Shown here: in pieces, positions 54,656 through 62,564 of the stretch
Layout: every line of letters begins with the position of its first letter
Numbering within the stretch: the first letter of the stretch is position 1
NCBI RefSeq assembly: GCF_011405515.1
Contig: NZ_AP022671.1
Location: 1,674,001 to 1,738,000 of the forward strand
Direction: 5' to 3'
Source: Nitrospira sp. KM1
Lineage (GTDB): Bacteria > Nitrospirota > Nitrospiria > Nitrospirales > Nitrospiraceae
Length of the DNA: 64,000 nt
Translations under genes and position numbers: made by a program
The notes under the pieces: generated by a model
The model's input: the letters and a program-made list of their open reading frames with translations, nothing else
What the model was told of the DNA's origin: nothing
The model's database searches: none

Positions 54656-56709
54656 GGGTGAACACCTAATGTGATGGCTCTTCCCAAAGGATAGAGGTCG
54701 ACGTCGAGGTACTGCCGCTCAAGAGCACTCAGGGTCCGCTTTTCGTACTGCCGTTTAATCGAGAGAATTCTTTCGTAGTGTAATCTCGCGTCTTGTTGGT
54801 CTCCGGATTCCAGAGAGAGCTCGGTCAACAGCACTCTCGCGGGCAGGAAATTAGGTTCCATCATGATGCCCTTTTCAAGCCATTGTCTGCCTTCCTGAAT
54901 CCTTCCTTGCGCAACACGGATTCGTCCAAGCTCCAGGCAATTGAAGGGTGAAAATGGATCTGCCAGTGCTGCCTGTTCGAAACTCTCTTCCGCTTGCCTC
55001 CGCAAGGCTACCCGATGCTGTTCGTAAGTCCTCTGGGCCGCGAGCAGCATATATATGGTGCCTAGTCGATAGGGGAACCGTCCGTCTAGAGGATTGAGGG
55101 CGCTTGCCACAATTTCCTCATCCATTGCCTTGAGTAGCCACTGAGGGTCGTTCGATTGACGAAACAACTGCGTTGACGTGCGGGCAATGGCGTCGTGATA
55201 GGCCGTCGTCCCGGGATCGATGAGTGAGGCACGCTCAAACCATTTCAACGCATCCTCGTCGTTTCCCGAGGCAGCAACCTGCTCTCCTTTGCCATGTAAA
55301 TAGAATCCTGTCACCGGCTGGAATACTAGAATAGCCAAGACGACTGCACACACGGTCAGTCCGGCAACATGCAGGCGGTTAGGCACGAGGGTGATCTGCC
55401 AGCGCGACTCCAACTCTTCATTCTTCCTCATGCATGGGAGGAGTGCGATTCCTCCGCAGACCACAAGGATGACAACCAGCGCAGGCTCGTGAAACACGGA
55501 ATCCACAAGACCATGCACAAGAATGGCTATAACCGACCCAGATGCTCCGAGGAAAAGCGCCCGCTCATTTGCAGTCAAACAATCCCGAATGTTACGTCGA
55601 ACGGCTTGCCACCAGGACCAGAGCCCTACCAGAAATAGGCCGAGACCAATGATCCCCAGTTCAACTCCGATCTGAAGGTATTCATTGTGGGCGGACTCAG
55701 CTCTCTTTTCGTACCATACAATGTTTTGTTCTATCGGGAACCGATATTGAAACGACGTATATTTGAACATCCCTAAGCCATATCCGAACGGCTGATCAAT
55801 CAGACGCTCGATTGAACTTTTCCAGATGTCCACCCGGCTATAGGCATACGGGTCAGAGCTTGCCGCCGAGATGAATCTTTCCTTGAGAGGATTTGGAAAT
55901 AGGACTAGCCCGAGAAGAAGTACGGCCAACGGAACCAGACTGACTCTTCCGAACCTGGCGAATCCAATATAGACAGCGACGGCGATAAATGCCGCGAGGA
56001 CCCCGCGCGATTGAGCCGCCATGAACGCACCGCACGTAACCACGACGACGGACCAAAGCAAAACGCGTTTCCACCAATGCATTTCGTCGGCAGGGCGAAA
56101 TAATACTTGAACGAGCGCCCATGCAAAGATGGCGACTTCATAGCTCGCAAAGAAGTTCGGATTGAAGAATGTTCCCTTGGCTCTCACTTCATCCAACCAC
56201 ATATATTGCGCCAAGCCCAAAACACCTTCCCAGAGACCCATAGCCATCAACAGCATGATGAGAAACTGAGCTTGGCGAATATCCTGAACCCCCTCGAGGA
56301 CTGCTCCCAGGAGCACCATGTACATCAGCAGGGTGAGAAGTCCCTGTGTTCCGGCGTTCTTATAAGGAGCCCACCACAGGGAAAGAGCAGCCCATAGAAA
56401 ATATAGGGCGCTGAACACATAGAGCCTGTGACGCCGCAGACCGACAGTTCCCGTTTTGATTTGACGAAAGAGCCAAATAAGCAGGCTTCCGAATAGGACC
56501 ATTCGCATCACACAATTCGGCGCATGCGTCGTCCCGCCATCGATCAATGGCGAGAAGACAATGAGGCCTCCAAGAAGCACTCCTGAGGCATCCCAGGACA
56601 GCAGATACCGCTTCAAAGTCGTGACTGCACCAGCATGTGACAAAAAACGCGAAGGTGTCGCTGTCATGTCAATCTTGACAGCATCAGGTCTTTCCGAGTG
56701 CTGGATCAT
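54652..56709 (-). CDS. O-antigen ligase/PglL-like membrane protein with C-terminal TPR domain
   Basis: The 685-residue protein has about 12 membrane helices in the first 480 residues and the Wzy_C/ligase signature: GTFFNPNFFASYEVAIFA, AAQSRGVLAAFIAVAVY, DIWKSSIERLIDQPFGYGLG and the large periplasmic loop ending RAESAHNEYLQIGVELGIIG with the conserved His. From about 490 it turns into TPR-like helices (ALKWFERASLIDPGTTAYHD, SFEQAALADPFSPFNCLELG). Such proteins join a lipid-linked glycan to lipid A or, in the PglL/TfpO type, to a protein. Its neighbour upstream is a pilin, which favours the protein-glycosylation reading; this is inference. Confidence 0.88.
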   Translation of the reverse strand: MIQHSERPDAVKIDMTATPSRFLSHAGAVTTLKRYLLSWDASGVLLGGLIVFSPLIDGGTTHAPNCVMRMVLFGSLLIWLFRQIKTGTVGLRRHRLYVFSALYFLWAALSLWWAPYKNAGTQGLLTLLMYMVLLGAVLEGVQDIRQAQFLIMLLMAMGLWEGVLGLAQYMWLDEVRAKGTFFNPNFFASYEVAIFAWALVQVLFRPADEMHWWKRVLLWSVVVVTCGAFMAAQSRGVLAAFIAVAVYIGFARFGRVSLVPLAVLLLGLVLFPNPLKERFISAASSDPYAYSRVDIWKSSIERLIDQPFGYGLGMFKYTSFQYRFPIEQNIVWYEKRAESAHNEYLQIGVELGIIGLGLFLVGLWSWWQAVRRNIRDCLTANERALFLGASGSVIAILVHGLVDSVFHEPALVVILVVCGGIALLPCMRKNEELESRWQITLVPNRLHVAGLTVCAVVLAILVFQPVTGFYLHGKGEQVAASGNDEDALKWFERASLIDPGTTAYHDAIARTSTQLFRQSNDPQWLLKAMDEEIVASALNPLDGRFPYRLGTIYMLLAAQRTYEQHRVALRRQAEESFEQAALADPFSPFNCLELGRIRVAQGRIQEGRQWLEKGIMMEPNFLPARVLLTELSLESGDQQDARLHYERILSIKRQYEKRTLSALERQYLDVDLYPLGRAITLGVHP

Positions 56710-56855
56710 CGATATTCCGGTTCAAACCAATTCGGTGTGACTAGAGCGTGTTGAGACAGCTCGATTGTTAATTAAATAAGTCTGGAGGCCAAGAAGTACC
56801 GTAAAAGTTGCCCTGTATCCTCAAGGCATTCCGTTCGTCCACTGCAGAAACGGCA

Positions 56856-56890
56856 AGAGGGAGGCGAATCTTTTTAGATTCCCTCCCTCT
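56856..56890 (-). terminator. Strong hairpin after the pilin gene, likely terminator or attenuator
   Basis: AGAGGGAGG (56856-56864), a bulged C, GAATC (56866-56870), loop TTTTTA, then GATTC (56877-56881) and CCTCCCTCT (56882-56890) give a 14-bp stem with a single bulge. It lies 40 bases after the pilin stop. The following bases on the minus strand are only weakly T-rich, so it may reduce rather than stop transcription into the ligase gene, as is common behind highly expressed pilin genes. Confidence 0.6.
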
Positions 56891-56929
56891 CACTACAGCG
56901 GTGCTGTTCACCGCCTTAGCCCATCGTAT

Positions 56930-57454
56930 TTAGGTCGTTGCTGAGACGTCGTTCTTGTCGTTGGTCAACGCCCTCTGGTCGTTCATGTGCCACTCGTCAC
57001 AGGCCACGTCACCATCGACGTTCCCGATCGCTCCGGCCGTAAACCCAGTTGGGCTTGCCGCAACAGTCGCACCCGTAGCTGGAGCACTACCTGTGTTACA
57101 CGAACCAGCCACTACAGCAGGCGCTCCAGGGAATGGCGTTGGGGTTCCAGGACCAGGGCCACCAGTAGTTAGGTCAACTGCATACCAGAAAGAGTAACGA
57201 GGATTCCCTGATGGTGTGTACCCGATCATCCCGATGGCAGGAGGGGCATAGGTTTGCGGAGCCGTTTCAGCCTGATAAGCCACGGCTGAAGTAAAAATCG
57301 CCCCGAGCGCGACCTTTGCCTCTGCCTGCTTCGATTTCGCCTGGTAGGCAATAAAGTTCGGGATGGCGATCGCCGCCAAGATGCCGATGATCGCCACGAC
57401 GATCATCAACTCGATCAGGGTAAAACCCTTTTGACCTTTCAACTGCTTACACAT
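56930..57454 (-). CDS. pilA: Type IV major pilin (PilA-like) prepilin
   Basis: The 174-residue prepilin has a short basic leader [10 protein letters not shown], cleaved before Phe11, and the class IV N-terminus [20 protein letters not shown] with Glu at mature position 5. After the long helix comes a Pro/Thr/Gly/Ala/Ser-rich stretch (about 99-142, [17 protein letters not shown] and [16 protein letters not shown]), which is unusual for a pilin and looks like a glycan-bearing region. Cys119 and Cys152 probably form the C-terminal disulfide loop. The chain ends SATT. A perfect AAGGAGG lies upstream of the ATG, suggesting strong translation. The ligase-like gene follows after the hairpin. Confidence 0.93.
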   Translation of the reverse strand: MCKQLKGQKGFTLIELMIVVAIIGILAAIAIPNFIAYQAKSKQAEAKVALGAIFTSAVAYQAETAPQTYAPPAIGMIGYTPSGNPRYSFWYAVDLTTGGPGPGTPTPFPGAPAVVAGSCNTGSAPATGATVAASPTGFTAGAIGNVDGDVACDEWHMNDQRALTNDKNDVSATT

Positions 57455-57873
57455 TGCTGCTCCTCCTTGTTGATGGTTCACTGACTGACACATTGTTTTC
57501 GTGCACACAGCGCTTTCACGGGTGCCGATTTCGTCTTGCCAGGCGAGGTAATAGCAGGTTCGATGCCTGGATCAGTGAACGGATCACGAATATCATAAAG
57601 TCTCCTATTACAATCACTTATGAAGTCGAATGGATGCAGGCCGGTTAGTCTTACTCTTCTAATCGATTCCAACTTTCGCCAAGACTTGCCAATATTTGTC
57701 TCAGCAACTCGGCGGTTCCCGCTGATGTCAACGGCGCGGGGCAATCAGTGGAATTGAAGGTCTACGGTAATGATTAGGACGGCTTGCACGGGGATGACGA
57801 GGTGCAGAGGGCGTGGGCGGAATTTCAAACTATTTGGAAGCGGCCTGCTATGAATGGAGTGGAGGAAGAGAAC
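57455..57873. other. Long upstream region of the pilin gene
   Basis: About 420 bases lie between the TPR lipoprotein gene and the pilin start. I see no gene: frames on both strands lack family motifs. A TTGACA occurs near 57730 (minus strand) but no good -10 sits at the right distance. I looked for sigma-54 elements (GG-N10-GC), common for pilin genes, and found only near misses with 9- or 11-base spacing. The length fits a regulated pilin promoter and leader. Confidence 0.4.
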
Positions 57874-59742
57874 CTACTGAGACTGATGTTGTATCTGGCC
57901 CGATACGCGACGCTTAGCTTGTTGGATACGGTCTTCACTCACTGGATCACTCATCCCTTGTTCGCGAAAGCGATCCATCAGTTTAGTATTGGCTGGATCG
58001 AGCTCAAGCGCATGCAACCATGCCTCACGGGCATCATGGAACTTCTGTTGCTTGGCATATATATCGCCGAGATGTTCATAGATGACTGGATCATCACCGA
58101 CAAGCGCAACAGCCCGCTTGATCTCCGTTAATGCTTCACTGAGCAAACCGGATTTGAAAAAAGCCCACCCGAGGCTATCCACGTAATAGCCATTTTCAGG
58201 CTTCAGGGCAACCGCCTGCTTGGTCAGCGAAATCGCCTGGTCAATTTTCACACCGCGCTCCGCATAGCTATATCCAAGGTAATTCAGCGCATCAGCATGG
58301 TGAGGGTCGAGCTTGATCGCCGCTTCCATCGAACGAACGACATCGTCAAACCGATTCAGCTTGTCGTACGCTGTCCCCAAATTGAAATGTAAATCGGCGC
58401 TCTTGGGATTATTTTTTATGCCCTCTTCAAATGCCTCGGCTGATTTTTCGTACTGTTCCTTTTGCAGATAGGTCAATCCCAAGACTATATGCGACTCCGG
58501 CTGTTTTGGATTCAAGGCAATCGCACGATTCAGATGCTCGATGGCCTCTGGAAACTGCTTGAGCCGGTAATACAGCACTCCAAGATGAATATGGCCATCC
58601 ACAAAAGTCGGTTCGAGTTGCACGTTGAATGTATACGTTTCAATGGCCTTCTTTGTATCTTTTGACTCCTCATACAGGTAACCGAGATAGTCTCGAATCT
58701 TAAGTTCTGCCGGGCGAACCTTCAGGATTTGCTGGAGCCGGTCAATGGCTTTGGGATACTCCTTCTGCTCGCCATAAATCAACGCCACCCGAAGCTGCGC
58801 ATCGAGATCGGATGGATCATCGGCCAATATGGCATCCAGCTCGGTCATTGCTCCGTTATAGTCCTTGCTTTCGACATAGAGACGGATGAGATGGTGCCTG
58901 ATATCTCGGTTCTGCGGATTGATGGTCTGCAGATACTTCTTTAACACCGTGATGGCCCGGTCGCGTTCCTGTCTGGATTCGTAGACTGAAACGAGGGCCA
59001 GATATCCTGGTTCAAATGATGGATTCACGACAATGGATCGCTCGAAGCTTGCCATGGCCTCTTCCTGCTTCGATGCCTCGAGCAAAACTCGCCCAAAGTG
59101 ATAGTGTCCGATGGCCGAATCCGGAGCTCTTTCAAGACCTGCTCGCATCGCGTCTTCCGCTTCGGGAATGCGTTTGAGATTCAGGAGGAGGAGTCCTTTC
59201 GCAAAGTACGCATCTGCCGTCGCCGGATCCTGTTCAATCGCTTTGTTCAGCAGAGCGATGGCTCGATCCCCCTGTCCGGCCCCAGAGAAGATTCCGGCCA
59301 TTTGGATGAGAGAAGTCGTATCCTGCCCCATCCCCTCAGAGGCTTCTTCAGCAAAGCGCAGCGCGTTCGACATGTCCCCCAACGAAAAATAGAGTCCGGC
59401 GAGTCGAGCCTTGACCGATTGAGACGTGGGATCGGTTTTCAGCGCCGCCTGATATTCTTTCAAGGCTCGGTCCGTATCCTGAGCCAACTCAGCCTGATAT
59501 CCCATCATGAAATGATAGGCAGCCGCCGCATCGAGCGGGCGCTGTGCCGGCGACGCTTTCTGAGCAGGTGCCACAGCGGCCGGAGTCGAGGGTTTGGGTG
59601 ACGTGCCGCAGGCACCGAGTAGCATTGGGACCAGGAAAGGGATGACGGCAAAGGGGGCAGGCCTGTATCGCCGCGGACGATGCGCCTGCGTGTCCGGGAG
59701 AATCGAACAGGACGAAGTATAAGGAAGGCGGTACGGTGACAC
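57874..59742 (-). CDS. TPR-repeat lipoprotein
   Basis: The 622-residue protein starts with an arginine-rich n-region, a hydrophobic FAVIPFLVPMLLGACG and a lipobox LLGAC with Cys45 as the lipid site. From about residue 75 to 600 it is a solenoid of roughly fifteen TPRs, for example AYHFMMGYQAELAQDTDRAL, DALNYLGYSYAERGVKIDQA and DPVIYEHLGDIYAKQQKFHD. It probably scaffolds an envelope complex; its nearness to the pilin suggests, but does not prove, a role in pilus or glycan assembly. The GTG start at 59742 sits six bases behind a near-perfect promoter, consistent with a leaderless message. Confidence 0.87.
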   Translation of the reverse strand: MSPYRLPYTSSCSILPDTQAHRPRRYRPAPFAVIPFLVPMLLGACGTSPKPSTPAAVAPAQKASPAQRPLDAAAAYHFMMGYQAELAQDTDRALKEYQAALKTDPTSQSVKARLAGLYFSLGDMSNALRFAEEASEGMGQDTTSLIQMAGIFSGAGQGDRAIALLNKAIEQDPATADAYFAKGLLLLNLKRIPEAEDAMRAGLERAPDSAIGHYHFGRVLLEASKQEEAMASFERSIVVNPSFEPGYLALVSVYESRQERDRAITVLKKYLQTINPQNRDIRHHLIRLYVESKDYNGAMTELDAILADDPSDLDAQLRVALIYGEQKEYPKAIDRLQQILKVRPAELKIRDYLGYLYEESKDTKKAIETYTFNVQLEPTFVDGHIHLGVLYYRLKQFPEAIEHLNRAIALNPKQPESHIVLGLTYLQKEQYEKSAEAFEEGIKNNPKSADLHFNLGTAYDKLNRFDDVVRSMEAAIKLDPHHADALNYLGYSYAERGVKIDQAISLTKQAVALKPENGYYVDSLGWAFFKSGLLSEALTEIKRAVALVGDDPVIYEHLGDIYAKQQKFHDAREAWLHALELDPANTKLMDRFREQGMSDPVSEDRIQQAKRRVSGQIQHQSQ

Positions 59743-59748
59743 TCAGAG

Positions 59749-59777
59749 ATTATACGGGGCGATACGGGCAGGGTCAA
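59749..59777 (-). promoter_or_regulatory. Near-consensus promoter of the TPR lipoprotein gene, leaderless geometry
   Basis: TTGACC (59777 to 59772), a 17-base spacer and perfect TATAAT (59754 to 59749) face the gene. The GTG start at 59742 is six bases beyond the -10. The -35 overlaps the dnaB stop codon. It is the best promoter match in the window. Confidence 0.65.
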
Positions 59778-61129
59778 ACGACTTCGCGATCGGCCAGGCT
59801 CTCAAATTTCGCAAATCGGTCATGGAAAAATAGCTCTTTCTTTCCAATCGGACCGTTACGATGTTTGCTGACGAGAATATCGGCAATGCCTTTGCGTTCT
59901 GAATTTTGATCGTATACCTCCTCTCGATAGATAAACATCACGACGTCAGCGTCTTGCTCGATGGCTCCGCTTTCTCGGAGATCCGCCAGCATTGGAATAG
60001 GCGGCTTCCGCGCTTCGACGGCTCTACTTAACTGTGAGAGCGCCACGACCGGGACATTCAGTTCCTTCGCCAGCGCCTTGAGTGAACGCGAAATATCGGA
60101 AATTTCTTGCTGGCGTGATTCAGCATCGCTGCGCCCCTGCATCAATTGGAGATAATCGACGATCAACAGATCCAACCCTCGCTCGGCTTTCAGCCGACGC
60201 GCTTTTCCCCGCATCTGCTGGACCGTAATCCCGCCTGTATCATCTATATAAATAGGAGCCTGCTCCAGCCGGCCGGCCGCTTCAGCCAGACGCCACCAGT
60301 CCTCTTTTTGCAACTTCCCGGTTCGAAGTGCGTGCGAGTCTACGCGCGCCTCTGAACTCAGCATGCGGAGCACAATCTGAGGTTTCGACATTTCCAGGCT
60401 GAAGATACCGACGGACGTGCCCGCATGCAGGGCGGCGTGAGCGGCCATGCCTAATACGAGGCTGGTTTTGCCCATGCTTGGGCGACCGGCAATGACCACG
60501 AGATCGGAGGGTTGCAGCCCGGCCGTAATGTCATCGAGATCGTAGAATCCAGTCGGCACACCGGTGACGTGCTCCTTCCGCTTTGAAAGCTTGTCAACCA
60601 GATCGAGACTTTCCTTGATGATGTGATTGATCGGGCTGAAGGATCGATCGAGCTTTCCCTGCGCGATGCTGAAGACGGAACGCTCGGCATAGTCCAACAG
60701 CTCATCGATCGGAGCCGTTCCCTCATAGCCGCGCGTGAGAACCTCCGTCGAGGTGTGGATCAATTCGCGGAGCAGTGCTTTATCCCGTACGATCTTGCTG
60801 TGATAGCGGATATTGGCGGAGCTCGGAACGATCTGGACAAGTTCGGCCAAATACGCCGCCCCGCCGACCACTTCCAATTCTCCCAGTGATTTGAGCCGCT
60901 CGGTCAACGTGATCTGATCGATCACCTCCCCGGATTCCGACAGCTCGACCATAGCATGATAAATTTTCTTGTGCGCCGTGCGGTAAAAGTTTTCCTCGGA
61001 AATCAACTCCATGGCCTTGGCCATGGCCTGATTATCGAGCAAGACGGCGCCCAATACCGATTGCTCGGCTTCCAGATTTTGTGGCGGCAGTTTCGGCTGG
61101 GACAAATCGACGTTCGGCATCGACTTCAT
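59774..61129 (-). CDS. dnaB: Replicative DNA helicase (DnaB)
   Basis: This 451-residue protein unwinds DNA ahead of the replication fork as a hexamer. The N-terminal domain starts PPQNLEAEQSVLGAVLLDN, and the RecA-like helicase core has Walker A IAGRPSMGKTSLVLGMA (about 207-223), GIFSLEMSKPQIVLRML, the Walker B LLIVDYLQLMQG and the arginine-rich VSKHRNGPIGKKEL near the end. The length is normal and there is no intein. Its ATG overlaps the hisZ stop (ATGA), so the two genes are co-translated, an unusual partner choice. Confidence 0.97.
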   Translation of the reverse strand: MKSMPNVDLSQPKLPPQNLEAEQSVLGAVLLDNQAMAKAMELISEENFYRTAHKKIYHAMVELSESGEVIDQITLTERLKSLGELEVVGGAAYLAELVQIVPSSANIRYHSKIVRDKALLRELIHTSTEVLTRGYEGTAPIDELLDYAERSVFSIAQGKLDRSFSPINHIIKESLDLVDKLSKRKEHVTGVPTGFYDLDDITAGLQPSDLVVIAGRPSMGKTSLVLGMAAHAALHAGTSVGIFSLEMSKPQIVLRMLSSEARVDSHALRTGKLQKEDWWRLAEAAGRLEQAPIYIDDTGGITVQQMRGKARRLKAERGLDLLIVDYLQLMQGRSDAESRQQEISDISRSLKALAKELNVPVVALSQLSRAVEARKPPIPMLADLRESGAIEQDADVVMFIYREEVYDQNSERKGIADILVSKHRNGPIGKKELFFHDRFAKFESLADREVV

Positions 61130-62535
61130 GACCCGTTCCGTCGAAAATGGGACGATCGATCTGCGGCTGCCTTTATCAGCTCCGTCAATGCCATCCTCTT
61201 CACATCAGGCGAGTGTGTCGACCTCCGTCGCGTGGAAGAGCGGACCGGCGATAGGTGCAGGGTCACAACACTATCCTGATCCACCCCCGGAACTCCTGTC
61301 ACGACTACAGTTCCCGCACGCTGGGTCAATCCCGCCGAACGGGCTTGTTCAATGAATGTGCGCCGGTTCCCTGAAATCATGTGCACGACCACCCGATGCT
61401 GATGATTCCGCAACCGATCCGCGATGTCATGGATGCGGCCTGAGAACTGGGACGGCCCTGCCACCAAGTACTCGACGCGAGCACATTCCTCCGCTTCCAA
61501 AGGAAATTTCAATGCCCGAAAGAGTCTATCGACATCCAGCGCGAAGCCGGTGGACGGCAGCGGCCTGCCGAAGCGACCAATGAGATGATCGTAACGGCCT
61601 CCGCCGCCTAATTCGGCTCCAATGCCTGCGGTGAAAATGTCGAAGACAATCCCATCGTAGTAGTCGAACCCGCGAAATTCGCCGAGGTCCAGGAGCAAGA
61701 ACTCGCGATGACCAACCGCGCACAACGATTCATGGACTTCAGCCAGACGATCCAACGAGAGCAGTAATTCCCGATCGCCGCCGGACAGCACTCTGCCCCG
61801 TTGAAGGACCTCTTTGAGTCCGGTGAGTTCCGGCGCTTCTCGAATCGCCCTCGCAACTGACCGGCCAATCCGTTCGCCGGCAAGAATTTCCTCCAAACGA
61901 GGAAGGTCCTTTCTTGCCGCAGCCTGCTCCGCCGCCTTTTGACCGCGCAGCGACAGTCCTGATTTCATGAGCAGCCGCTTGAGAAAACCGACATGTCCCA
62001 GGGAGATCGTAAAGTCGGAAAGACCAATGGTCTTGAGACATTCAATCAAAAGACTGATCACTTCGTGATCGCCGGCGACATCCGAAATTCCAACCAGCTC
62101 CGCCCCGATCTGAAAAATTTCTCTTCCTCTGCCGGCATGTTCCGGTTCATAGCGAAAGACGGAGGTACGGTAAGAGAGCCGCTGCGGGAGAGTCGTCCCC
62201 GTCAACCCCATCGCCATCGTTCGAGCGACCTGCGCCGTAGCATCCGGCCGCAAGAGCAGCGTTCTACCTGTGGTGCGGTCAACGAACTGGTAGCAGGTCT
62301 CCAGGAGTTCGGCCTCTAAACCCGGAGCCAAGACATCGAGATATTCAAATGTCGGAAGAATGATCTCATCGTATCCCCATCGCGCGATCTGGTCGATCAA
62401 CCGTGTTTCTAAGCGACGCACCTGTTGCGCCGCATGGGGAAGGATCGTGGCGACTCCGACGGGAACAAGGGATCGCTCACGAAATGAGGCAGAGTGCCCC
62501 GACAAGGGGCCGGACTTCGAAGGAGCAGGCACCAT
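61126..62535 (-). CDS. hisZ: ATP phosphoribosyltransferase regulatory subunit (HisZ)
   Basis: The 469-residue protein resembles the histidyl-tRNA synthetase catalytic core without its function as a synthetase. It has LIDQIARWGYDEIILPTFEYLD, LLLRPDATAQVAR, SYRTSVFRYEPEHAGRGREIFQIGAE and the C-terminal LGGGGRYDHLIGRFG. HisZ works with the short HisG to allow histidine feedback control in the first step of histidine synthesis. It is longer than usual, with an extended C-terminus (from about 400) that may bind effectors. ATG 62535 is chosen because it starts 30 bases after the serA stop; there is no clear ribosome site. Confidence 0.88.
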   Translation of the reverse strand: MVPAPSKSGPLSGHSASFRERSLVPVGVATILPHAAQQVRRLETRLIDQIARWGYDEIILPTFEYLDVLAPGLEAELLETCYQFVDRTTGRTLLLRPDATAQVARTMAMGLTGTTLPQRLSYRTSVFRYEPEHAGRGREIFQIGAELVGISDVAGDHEVISLLIECLKTIGLSDFTISLGHVGFLKRLLMKSGLSLRGQKAAEQAAARKDLPRLEEILAGERIGRSVARAIREAPELTGLKEVLQRGRVLSGGDRELLLSLDRLAEVHESLCAVGHREFLLLDLGEFRGFDYYDGIVFDIFTAGIGAELGGGGRYDHLIGRFGRPLPSTGFALDVDRLFRALKFPLEAEECARVEYLVAGPSQFSGRIHDIADRLRNHQHRVVVHMISGNRRTFIEQARSAGLTQRAGTVVVTGVPGVDQDSVVTLHLSPVRSSTRRRSTHSPDVKRMALTELIKAAADRSSHFRRNGS

Positions 62536-62564
62536 AGACAACCGACGACTGGAGGACGATTGAA

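Noticed and set aside
57455-57873. Sigma-54 promoter for the pilin
   Set aside because: Candidates such as TGGCAAGTCTTGGC and CGGCACCCGTGAAAGC have GG-to-GC spacing of 9 or 11 bases, where sigma-54 needs 10.
57784-58131. 115-codon plus-strand frame beside the pilin upstream region
   Set aside because: Most of it is antisense to the TPR lipoprotein gene and it resembles no family.
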